DNA from: Chloroflexota bacterium | GTDB taxonomy: Bacteria; Chloroflexota; Anaerolineae; B4-G1; SLSP01 | Reading direction: 5' to 3' | DNA: 32,031 nucleotides | Assembly: GCA_022707705.1 (NCBI GenBank) | Contig: JAKJAC010000021.1 | Location: 1-32,031, forward strand | In this document: piece after piece, positions 1-7,198 of the stretch | How the letters are laid out: every line of letters starts with the position of its first letter | How positions within the stretch are numbered: position 1 is the stretch's first letter | The notes under the pieces: model-generated | What the model saw: the letters and a program-made list of their open reading frames with translations, nothing else | What the model was told of the DNA's origin: nothing | The model's database searches: none | Position numbers and translations under genes: made by a program

Positions 1-901
1 TTTTCCAATGCTCAAATCGACTCATGATATTCGCGTTTTGAATGGTGGTTTCTCGCACCAGACGCAAGGGACCCCAGTTTTCCGCTAATGTCTCTGGAGG
101 GAAAAGCGCCACCCAGATAAATAACGCCAGAAGCGCTAACACACTGCCACCCAATAACCATAAGACCCGGCGTGAGATTCGGAAGGGAAAGAGTTGATTC
201 CCTATCAACAAGGGCTGCAAAAAGACAGTGATTATCAATGCAACCACAGGTCCACGAGAAGCTGCCAAAAGGATGCCTATCCCCAGAAAGGCACTGTATA
301 CCCAGCGATAGCGCCGGTAGCGTTGTGAATACAACACCAATACCAGACCTAATCCCACCGAACGTGAGGCAGTGATAGTGTCAATACCAAAAGTGCCATA
401 ACGCCCGCGTAGTGCACCCTCATTACTAAACACGAAGTTGCTCAATAACCCAAATGCAATGACTACAGCAACCCACACCAGGAGGTTATACAGTTTCTGA
501 CGCTGCGCCGAAGGCAAAAACAAAACAACCACAAAGGAGATGAGATTAGCGGCGACATATTTGAGAGCTTTCTCGATAGCCAGATCATGCCATGAATAGA
601 AAGCGCCCATAATGACCAGCAGGCTGAAAATAAGGACGAGCACCGATAATGGTGATAAGAGCTGCCCCCATCGAGCAGGAGAACGCACAAGGATGAACGC
701 CCCGCCTACTGCCGCAAGAGCTGCAATCAGGGGAAGAGTGATACCCTCAGGGATGTCAAGAATGCCCAGTTCGCGGACAAAGAACACGATAATCCCTACA
801 CCACCCTGCAATAAGCCCACAAAGAGCCAGGGCAACCCTCCCGTAATGGCAAGGAACACGAACATTGCCAGCATGGCAATGATGAGAATCAGCCAGTTCA
901 T
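1..901 (-). CDS. O-antigen ligase / Wzy-polymerase-like membrane protein (C-terminus beyond window)
   Basis: The minus-strand frame is open from an ATG at 901 to the left edge, giving 300 residues without a stop. The protein is almost wholly hydrophobic with about nine or ten predicted membrane segments. It carries an AASRGP segment about 210 residues in, like the SRG motif preceding the periplasmic loop of the O-antigen ligase/polymerase (Wzy_C, PF04932) family, and a more polar stretch begins near the truncated end. The family joins or polymerises lipid-linked glycans outside the membrane. The start follows GGAGC about 8 nt upstream, and the frame is closed by a TGA at 938-940, so few other starts are possible. 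It is the last visible gene of a glycan locus with glycosyltransferases and a flippase, which supports the call. Whether it is a ligase or a polymerase cannot be decided here. Confidence 0.72.
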   Translation of the reverse strand, partial: MNWLILIIAMLAMFVFLAITGGLPWLFVGLLQGGVGIIVFFVRELGILDIPEGITLPLIAALAAVGGAFILVRSPARWGQLLSPLSVLVLIFSLLVIMGAFYSWHDLAIEKALKYVAANLISFVVVLFLPSAQRQKLYNLLVWVAVVIAFGLLSNFVFSNEGALRGRYGTFGIDTITASRSVGLGLVLVLYSQRYRRYRWVYSAFLGIGILLAASRGPVVALIITVFLQPLLIGNQLFPFRISRRVLWLLGGSVLALLALFIWVALFPPETLAENWGPLRLVRETTIQNANIMSRFEHWK

Positions 902-976
902 TGTTGCCCAGCTCCACTTATGACGACATAACGCATTTCAGCGATAAAGGTGAAGACACCGACCATACTGATATTG

Positions 977-1957
977 CTACCTTTGCTCGCGGGCGCGTTC
1001 CAACCAATAATGCGCGCTTTCGAGAGAAGAATCAAGAGCAACCGCGGTCTCAAATTCCGCACTTGCAGCAACATAATCACCCTGGACAAATAAACTGCGT
1101 CCTAAATAATAATGTGCCAGCGCTGAATCCGGCGTCAGCACGACAGCAGCACGGCAATAGCTCACCGCAAGCTCGAGTTGCCCGTTATCGCGATACAATT
1201 CGCAGAGACGAATCTGGACCCAGGCATCATCAGGGTCAAGTGCGAGTGCAGCCAACAAGTCTTGTTCGCTGAAATACGCTTCGCCCTGGATGCTCATGTT
1301 AATCCGCGCACGTTGCGTGAGTGCATGGGCCAACCCTGGCTGATTTGTGCCGGCGGTTTCAATGAAAAGTGTGTAGGCATCCATTGCCCGCTCCATGTCC
1401 CCCAGCTCAAACCACACATCACCTGCTATCAATTGGGTCGCGCCGTCAGCCCCTCCGAGTGCCTGCGCCCTCTGAATGTAGGTCGCAGCTAGAGCATGTT
1501 CACTGTGTTCAACGGCATACACCGCCTGGTATGCCCAGAAGCGCCCACTGCCCGAACGCTGCCACATCTCGTGAGCTTGTTCCAGTCTTCCCGCGGTGGC
1601 ATACAGATTTCCCAATTCAAAGGCGATTAAGGGATTCTGAGGATTCTGCTCCAGAGCCTGTTGATATATGAAGAAGCGACAATCTTCAGAACAGCCCTGT
1701 AACCACCGGGCTTGAGTCCACAACCTTGTCACGGTAGCACCGGCAACATCCAGCAACCCACCTTGAGCCGGTGTACAAGCGCATTCCTCTGCAGAAGCCA
1801 CATCTGGCACACCGCCAGTGCCAAGAATCCTCCACATGTGCAAGTTAGTGTAAAGCAAATCAGGCACATGGAAAAGCAAGATCAGCAGTAGCATTCCTGC
1901 CACGGTGAAAGAGCGTCCGGTGTGCCGAAACCATTCTATGGTGTATCCGAATTTCAT
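977..1957 (-). CDS. Membrane-anchored TPR-repeat protein
   Basis: A 326-residue protein has one hydrophobic segment at about residues 17-36 after a short basic N-terminus, then about 280 residues of TPR-like helical repeats (recurring A..Y..R/A..L and LDPDDAW, LTPDSALAHYYLG, LDSSLESAHYWLERA). It is probably anchored in the membrane with the repeats outside. The ATG at 1957 overlaps the TGA of the upstream glycosyltransferase in the string ATGA, indicating translational coupling; the frame extends upstream to 2011 but that would lie inside the neighbour. Between an O-antigen-ligase-like gene and glycosyltransferases, it could be a scaffold for glycan assembly, by analogy with TPR proteins of exopolysaccharide systems. 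That role is inferred from context; the repeats only indicate protein binding. Confidence 0.8.
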   Translation of the reverse strand: MKFGYTIEWFRHTGRSFTVAGMLLLILLFHVPDLLYTNLHMWRILGTGGVPDVASAEECACTPAQGGLLDVAGATVTRLWTQARWLQGCSEDCRFFIYQQALEQNPQNPLIAFELGNLYATAGRLEQAHEMWQRSGSGRFWAYQAVYAVEHSEHALAATYIQRAQALGGADGATQLIAGDVWFELGDMERAMDAYTLFIETAGTNQPGLAHALTQRARINMSIQGEAYFSEQDLLAALALDPDDAWVQIRLCELYRDNGQLELAVSYCRAAVVLTPDSALAHYYLGRSLFVQGDYVAASAEFETAVALDSSLESAHYWLERAREQR

Positions 1958-3147
1958 CCCGATACCAGCTCGGTTAAGAAAGCGACCAGTCGTAGTGTAA
2001 CTGCTTCCCAACTGTGGTGGGCCTGGACTGCCTCCCGCCCCAGCTCTCCCATCTGAGCGCGCAGAGTAGGATCCCCTAGCAAGGCCACAATTGCCTCACG
2101 TAAGGCAACCGGGTCATCCGGTGGGACTGCAAGTCCCGCTCCCAGATTCTGAACGAAGGCGCCCGCCTCTCGGAAATGCGACGCGACGACAGGGCGCGAG
2201 CAAGCCATATAGGAAAACACCTTCAAAGGGGAACCCTTCATCGGAGCCCCCCAGCCCGTTCCCTCGCCGGGAAGTGCAACCAAATGGTTATACGGGGCAA
2301 CACATACATCGGCGCTGCCGATGTAGCTGGCAGCCAAATGCGGCGGACAACTTCCAGGGAATATGAAGCGCGCTTTCAACTCTGAGTCCGCAATACCAGA
2401 TAGCAGCTGCAAGTGCTCAGCCCCTTGAGACCCCACCAACAGAAAGATAACCTCGGGACAGGTTGCCACAATGCCAGGCGCCGCTTCAATCAAAGTGTTC
2501 AGCCCTTGCCAGGGTTGAAACATCCCCACATAGGTCACGTAATGCGCGTTCGGATCCAATCCCAAAACCTGACGGCACGCTGTCGCTTGCTGAGGGGCAA
2601 ATGTTGTGGTATCCACACCATTTTCAATGATTGCGATTCGAGCGTTCAAATCTGGGAAACGGCGTCGAATAGAAGCGCTAATCGCTGGTACGACTGCGAC
2701 CAACCCCGCAGCACGCTTATATACTGCTGACTCAGCAAAAGACCAAAACGCCCGCCGCAACTGGTTCCGCCCATAAGCCAGGTGTTCAGACGATTGGTCT
2801 GCATTCACCTCGACCACAAATGGAACGCCCATGAGCCTCAACACTGGAATCAACCACCACAGCATATTGAAAAAACGGGTATAGACAACCTCTGGACGTT
2901 GAACCAGCAACTGCCAGAAAAGAACCGGCAAGCACATCAAGGCAAACGTGATGGTATTGAAACCTGCATGCCGCCACCGCGCAACATGGATATAGCGTAT
3001 GCGACTCTGAGGGAGAGAGAACCAATTTGGAGCCAGGAGCGTCACTTCATTGCCCAGGGCAGCCAATGCGCGCACCACCCCACTCACGTGAGCGGCATTG
3101 CCCTCATTGGTCGTGCAATCAAAGTGAGCAATATACAAAATCCTCAT
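1954..3147 (-). CDS. Glycosyltransferase family 4 (GT-B fold)
   Basis: A 397-residue GT-B glycosyltransferase. The N-terminal acceptor domain begins MRILYIAHFD and has an early glycine/asparagine loop (residues 13-20, NEGNAAHV). ENGVD at 175-179 marks the interdomain linker typical of GT4. The donor domain has YVGMFQPWQGL near 206-216 and SPLKVFSYMACSRPVV at 306-320, where the family's EX7E-type nucleotide-sugar-binding region sits. These enzymes move a sugar from an NDP-sugar onto a lipid-linked acceptor at the inner membrane face. The frame is open to a TTG at 3186, but the ATG at 3147 starts the protein exactly at the first Rossmann strand, so it is preferred, although no strong Shine-Dalgarno sequence precedes it. 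It lies 39 nt after the GT2 gene and overlaps the TPR gene by 4 nt. Donor and acceptor are unknown. Confidence 0.85.
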   Translation of the reverse strand: MRILYIAHFDCTTNEGNAAHVSGVVRALAALGNEVTLLAPNWFSLPQSRIRYIHVARWRHAGFNTITFALMCLPVLFWQLLVQRPEVVYTRFFNMLWWLIPVLRLMGVPFVVEVNADQSSEHLAYGRNQLRRAFWSFAESAVYKRAAGLVAVVPAISASIRRRFPDLNARIAIIENGVDTTTFAPQQATACRQVLGLDPNAHYVTYVGMFQPWQGLNTLIEAAPGIVATCPEVIFLLVGSQGAEHLQLLSGIADSELKARFIFPGSCPPHLAASYIGSADVCVAPYNHLVALPGEGTGWGAPMKGSPLKVFSYMACSRPVVASHFREAGAFVQNLGAGLAVPPDDPVALREAIVALLGDPTLRAQMGELGREAVQAHHSWEAVTLRLVAFLTELVSG

Positions 3148-3186
3148 GGCTATTATGTAATTTCTAATCCAGAAAAAGAGGGGCAA

Positions 3187-4260
3187 TCAATTAGAGCGCT
3201 CAGATTCCGATGTGTTGGGCCTGTGTCTTCTTGCCAGCACCAGCAAACGCTTAACCATCTGCATAATCCAACGTCCACCGCTAGCACTAAAAAGGAGAAA
3301 AATGGCTGAGGGGGCGCTACGCAGCCGTGCACGCCGAAGGTATTCCCAGGCATATTCACGCGTCAATGAGGCGTCACTCGCTTTGTAAGCAATATAAGCC
3401 GCTGTGAGTGCGACCTGATTGCGTGCTGTCGCGTAATGTTCGCGGTAGTCAAGTGGCAAATCGGGGGATGCAAAAACCTTCTCAAAGACTCTCAGGCGAT
3501 TGGCAATCCGAATCTTGTGCTGCACACTGGTTTTTGCCTCAGCATGTTGTCGGAAATGAGCCAATACACAATCAAGGTATACTGCTCTCACGCCCTGGAG
3601 CGCCATACGGCTCCAATAATCAAAGTCCATACAAAAGTGCATTTGCGGATCGAGTTCACCAACACGTTCCCATAATCTGCGCTTCATGAGAAATCCCGGT
3701 TGGGGAATCGGGTTACGTCCCTGAATCAAAACAGCTTCGGGCACAAAAGAGCTTCCATGAATCAGACGCGGCTTCTGCGCATCGCTATCAACGGTCGTCA
3801 CATTGCCGTACACTAATTCCACCTGCGGATCATCGCCAAGCGCTGTAACCGTCACTTTGAGACTCTCAGGCGCTAGCGTATCATCCGAATTCAGCCAGGT
3901 GAGCACCTCTCCGGTAGCACGTCGCCACCCTTTGTTGATCGCATCCGCCTGCCCGCCGTCTTTCTCGCTGACCCAATAAGCCAACCACGGCGCGTATTTT
4001 TGAATAATCTCCACACTGCCATCTGTGCTTCCGCCATCCATGATAATGTACTCGAGGTCAGGATAGCCCTGCAATAACACTGAACGGATGGTCTCTTCGA
4101 GAAAATCGACCTGATTGTAGGAGGGGGTAACCACCGTCACACGAGGCAAGGGAGAACCATCGGTGCGGGTTGCCGGAAGTTGAGGACTTTCCTCAGTCCA
4201 GGGCCAACCCTTACGCCCCGATGGGGGGGGAGGCAGTTCATTAAGCTGTGGGCAGCGCAT
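3187..4260 (-). CDS. Glycosyltransferase family 2 (GT-A fold)
   Basis: A 357-residue inverting GT2 enzyme. PSYNQ at 46-50, MDGGSTDGS at 74-82, KDGGQADAINKG at 100-111 and the metal-binding NSDD at 124-127 are the standard GT-A elements. Bacterial relatives of this subfamily often begin with a Pro-rich leader plus GWPWTEESP, seen here at 18-26, so the ATG at 4260 is taken as the start; it has AAGGA about 10 nt upstream. The frame is open to an ATG at 4380, but that would add 40 poorly conserved residues and overlap the flippase gene by 62 nt. The protein has no clear membrane segment, so it should act at the cytoplasmic face. Its substrate is not readable from the sequence. Confidence 0.87.
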   Translation of the reverse strand: MRCPQLNELPPPPSGRKGWPWTEESPQLPATRTDGSPLPRVTVVTPSYNQVDFLEETIRSVLLQGYPDLEYIIMDGGSTDGSVEIIQKYAPWLAYWVSEKDGGQADAINKGWRRATGEVLTWLNSDDTLAPESLKVTVTALGDDPQVELVYGNVTTVDSDAQKPRLIHGSSFVPEAVLIQGRNPIPQPGFLMKRRLWERVGELDPQMHFCMDFDYWSRMALQGVRAVYLDCVLAHFRQHAEAKTSVQHKIRIANRLRVFEKVFASPDLPLDYREHYATARNQVALTAAYIAYKASDASLTREYAWEYLRRARLRSAPSAIFLLFSASGGRWIMQMVKRLLVLARRHRPNTSESERSN

Positions 4261-4318
4261 GGACGTCAAGTCCTTCAAACGATGTGCGACAACCTGCATC
4301 ACGCAATCAGCACTCCCT

Positions 4319-5827
4319 TCATAGCTGTACACCAGGGTGGTGTTTTTTGCGCGACCACAAGGAACGTCGCAGGAATTCAATCAGGTCGCGCTCATTCTTG
4401 ATGAACCATCCCACCAAGACGGTTCCCATCAACCCTCCCCATAGAATTGCCCATACCAGCGTTTGGGGAGAGAAAATCGCCATGACCCCAATCGCGACTG
4501 CGTACCACATTGCAGGGAACGCAAACCACCGTCCCCAAGCCGCAAAACGCAAATCAAGGCGCTTCATCCCGCTTACGAGTAACCACCAGGTCAACAGATA
4601 ACCGGCATTTCCGGCAATAGCTCCGACAAGGCCCCAAGACCGCGCTGCCAGACTGATTCCCGCTAACGCCAGGACGGCACCCGCCATCTGGATTCCCATC
4701 AGCAAGAGCACAGCATTCACACCCAAGAGCACATAATACCCAACGGCATTGAGTGAGTAAGCGCCGTAGATAACCACTGCCAGGCGAAACGCCAGGATTG
4801 CCTCAGCCGTAGCCGCATCGGAGAGCAAAATCTGCATCACCCAGGGCGCAAAAACGAACAACATCGCGCTCAGCCCCAACGCAGCTACTGCGTTGATATG
4901 TATTGCCTGCTGCACATGTCCCTGCAACTCTCCCGAATCCCGTGACCGTTGCTTGACCAAAGCACTGAGCGCTGGCAGAAGCGGTTGCACAGGGACAGCG
5001 GAAAGATGGTTGATCTTTGCCGTTACCGATGTGATAGCGCCATAGACCGCAAGCACCTCCGTGCCCAGGCTCGCACCAATCACCAGGCGGTCGGCTTTGC
5101 TGAACAACGCGCTCGATAGCGAGGTCAACCAGGTCAATCCGCTGTAACGGACGATTTCTCTCACACGGCTCCAGGACCACACCGGACGGAAATGATAATC
5201 ACGCAACAGCCAACGCACGATGCCGATGTGAGCCAACAGTGCGCCCAGGCTTAACGCCGCCTGCCACGCCACCAAAGACAAAACCGTTCCCCCTAGAGCA
5301 GCAATCAACAACAATCCCAAACTATGGAGAATCGCCTGTCCGGTGACGAGCAAATTGATCAAATCATACCGTTGAAAAGCCTGCTCAATACCAACCAGTA
5401 CCCGCCGCAATAAATCAGCCCACACAATCACCGCACTGATCCGCAAAGCCTGTGCCGCAATCAACCGTTGGGAAACGTGCAATGCAGACATCATTCCCAC
5501 GATGACATGAGCGCCAGCCCATAACAACCCCGCAGCAAGAGTCGCCAACGCCAACAGCACTCCCACGGTCACAGTCAGTGTCTGAGCAATACTACTATGC
5601 TCAGCATCTGACAAATCGCGCGATACAAAATACGTAGTGGAAACTGACAACCCAATCTCCGCCAGTTCAACCAGCCCAAACACAGAAGCTACCAGGGTCC
5701 AGAGTCCGAATTCATCCAGTCCAATACCACGGATGAGAACAGGAATGATCAGAATGCTCAACACCATTTGGATGGCGCTGCCGATACTGTTGTAGATTCC
5801 ATTCCTGAGTATGCTACCGCGACTCAC
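4319..5827 (-). CDS. Wzx-type polysaccharide flippase (MOP/MVF superfamily)
   Basis: A 502-residue protein with about 12-14 predicted membrane helices. The N-terminus has the first-helix pattern of the polysaccharide biosynthesis (PF01943/PF13440) family: a short basic start, IYNSIGSAIQMVLSILIIPVL, then GLDEFGLWTLV, with the usual G.....G.W spacing. Such proteins flip undecaprenyl-linked glycans to the outer membrane face. The start is a GTG at 5827 preceded by GGGGAATT; no ATG lies near enough to keep the first helix. The C-terminus is short and basic (WSRKKHH). It lies 83 nt downstream of the epimerase gene and 58 nt upstream of the GT2 start, in the same orientation, so it fits one glycan operon. 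Confidence 0.9.
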   Translation of the reverse strand: MSRGSILRNGIYNSIGSAIQMVLSILIIPVLIRGIGLDEFGLWTLVASVFGLVELAEIGLSVSTTYFVSRDLSDAEHSSIAQTLTVTVGVLLALATLAAGLLWAGAHVIVGMMSALHVSQRLIAAQALRISAVIVWADLLRRVLVGIEQAFQRYDLINLLVTGQAILHSLGLLLIAALGGTVLSLVAWQAALSLGALLAHIGIVRWLLRDYHFRPVWSWSRVREIVRYSGLTWLTSLSSALFSKADRLVIGASLGTEVLAVYGAITSVTAKINHLSAVPVQPLLPALSALVKQRSRDSGELQGHVQQAIHINAVAALGLSAMLFVFAPWVMQILLSDAATAEAILAFRLAVVIYGAYSLNAVGYYVLLGVNAVLLLMGIQMAGAVLALAGISLAARSWGLVGAIAGNAGYLLTWWLLVSGMKRLDLRFAAWGRWFAFPAMWYAVAIGVMAIFSPQTLVWAILWGGLMGTVLVGWFIKNERDLIEFLRRSLWSRKKHHPGVQL

Positions 5828-5910
5828 AGCTGCAATTCCCCAAATCCCCGGAGTTGAGTCTGCTTCAGGTCCGCACTTACCACATTGGCTATCGCAACCG
5901 GCATTAGCCG

Positions 5911-6873
5911 TTAGCTATGTGCCTGACGTACCTGCTCCGCAATCCACTGATACGTACGCGAGATGCCTGCCCTAAGCGTCGTTGGCGCCTTCCAGTTCAA
6001 CAACCGGCTACGCTCCTTGCTGAAATTTCGCGAGTGAACGCCTACCGGTCCCGCCACATACCGAATCCCCAATTGCTTACCGGAAATCTCTATCACCAGG
6101 TGCGCCAATTCAGAAACGGTTACATATTCATCACCGCCCAAATTCACCGCACCCTCGATCTCAGACTGAGTCAACCGGTAAATACCCTCAACCATATCAT
6201 CAACGTAGGTGAAGTTGCGAATTGCCGTGCCATCGCCCCACACCTCAATGACGTCCCCATCTTTAGCCTCAGCCACCTTGCGACACAGAGCCGCTGGGGC
6301 CTTCTCTCTGCCACCACGCCAGGTGCCCTCAGGACCATAGCAGTTCTCGAAGCGCGCGATTCGCACCTGAATCGGATAGTGCCGTGCGTATGTCTGAGCC
6401 ATCCGCTCTGCATAAAGCTTCTCCCACCCATACTCGTTATCCGGGTGCGCGGGAACAGCGTCCGCTTCCGTCAGAGCCGGTTCGCCGGGTTCCATATCGC
6501 GATAGACGCAGACCGAAGAAGAGAAGAAATAACGCGGTACGCCCATGCGCGTGGCAGTGTCAATCATGTTAATATTGATCAGCGCACTGTTGTGCATAAT
6601 CTCGCACTCAGCCGAATGAATGAAGCCCATGCCTCCCATATCAGCCGCTAGCTGATAAACTTCATCGAAGGTCTCACCAGCGCCTGCATTCAACGCCTGC
6701 CAGCAATTGTGGGGTTCGCGTAGGTCAAGCAACACAAACTCGTCAGCTTGCGTCAGGGCATATTCATGTGCCTTAACATCAACTCCCCGTACCCAATACC
6801 CTTCACGCTTCAGTTTTTTTACCAGGTGGCCTCCGATAAAACCACCGGCGCCACAAACCAGAGCTTTTTGCAT
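5911..6873 (-). CDS. GDP-mannose 3,5-epimerase-like SDR protein
   Basis: A 320-residue extended SDR. The NAD(P)-binding GAGGFIGGHL lies at 8-17 and the YxxxK pair at Y148/K152. Three features are specific to the GDP-mannose 3,5-epimerase (GME) branch: AADMGGMGFI at 76-85, SSVCVY at 119-124 with a cysteine (C122) aligned to the catalytic Cys of plant GME, and RGGREKAP at 186-193 with K191 aligned to its catalytic Lys. GME converts GDP-D-mannose to GDP-L-galactose and GDP-L-gulose. The ATG at 6873 has GGGAGGA 8-10 nt upstream. In a bacterial glycan locus it would supply an unusual hexose for the polymer rather than ascorbate. Bacterial relatives may act on other NDP-sugars, so the exact reaction is inferred. 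Confidence 0.82.
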   Translation of the reverse strand: MQKALVCGAGGFIGGHLVKKLKREGYWVRGVDVKAHEYALTQADEFVLLDLREPHNCWQALNAGAGETFDEVYQLAADMGGMGFIHSAECEIMHNSALININMIDTATRMGVPRYFFSSSVCVYRDMEPGEPALTEADAVPAHPDNEYGWEKLYAERMAQTYARHYPIQVRIARFENCYGPEGTWRGGREKAPAALCRKVAEAKDGDVIEVWGDGTAIRNFTYVDDMVEGIYRLTQSEIEGAVNLGGDEYVTVSELAHLVIEISGKQLGIRYVAGPVGVHSRNFSKERSRLLNWKAPTTLRAGISRTYQWIAEQVRQAHS

Positions 6874-7093
6874 TTGCCACTATCCTCCCTTAAACACAAT
6901 CAAGCAATCTGTAATTCAATCACGTAAACGGAATCACCATCCAGCGGCTACACACACGATCATCGCAGATTCGAATCACGGAAAACTGCCCGCCTTGCCA
7001 GCCTACTCAGGAAAACGCCACAACAATTCGCGCGCGTAGCTGTTCAACGTTCTCCCGTTCACCGCAACACGATGTGGCTAAAGCCAAGATTCA

Positions 7094-7142
7094 AGTGCGT
7101 ATTTTCGGCGCCGCGCTACGCGCGGCGCCGAAAATACGCACT
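7094..7142. repeat. Long perfect inverted repeat (23-bp stem, 3-nt loop)
   Basis: Positions 7094-7116 are the exact reverse complement of 7120-7142, with only TAC between. This hairpin lies in the 325-nt gap between the kinase gene (ending at 7199) and the epimerase gene (starting at 6873), both on the minus strand. No U-tract follows on either strand, so it is not a classical intrinsic terminator, although it could end or protect the kinase transcript. Its TTTTCGGCGCCGCG core (7102-7115) recurs at 26,484-26,497 in another hairpin, suggesting a REP-like repeat. The rest of the gap (6874-7093 and 7143-7198) shows no supported gene and no convincing promoter. Confidence 0.85.
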
Positions 7143-7198
7143 CAAACAGATTTCAGTCCATCATCTGCACTTTACGATGGGAGTCTAGACAGCACCTT

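Noticed and set aside
5917-6651. A 244-codon plus-strand reading frame
   Set aside because: It lies antisense to the GDP-mannose-epimerase-like gene, has no family motif, and is a mirror of that gene's codon pattern.
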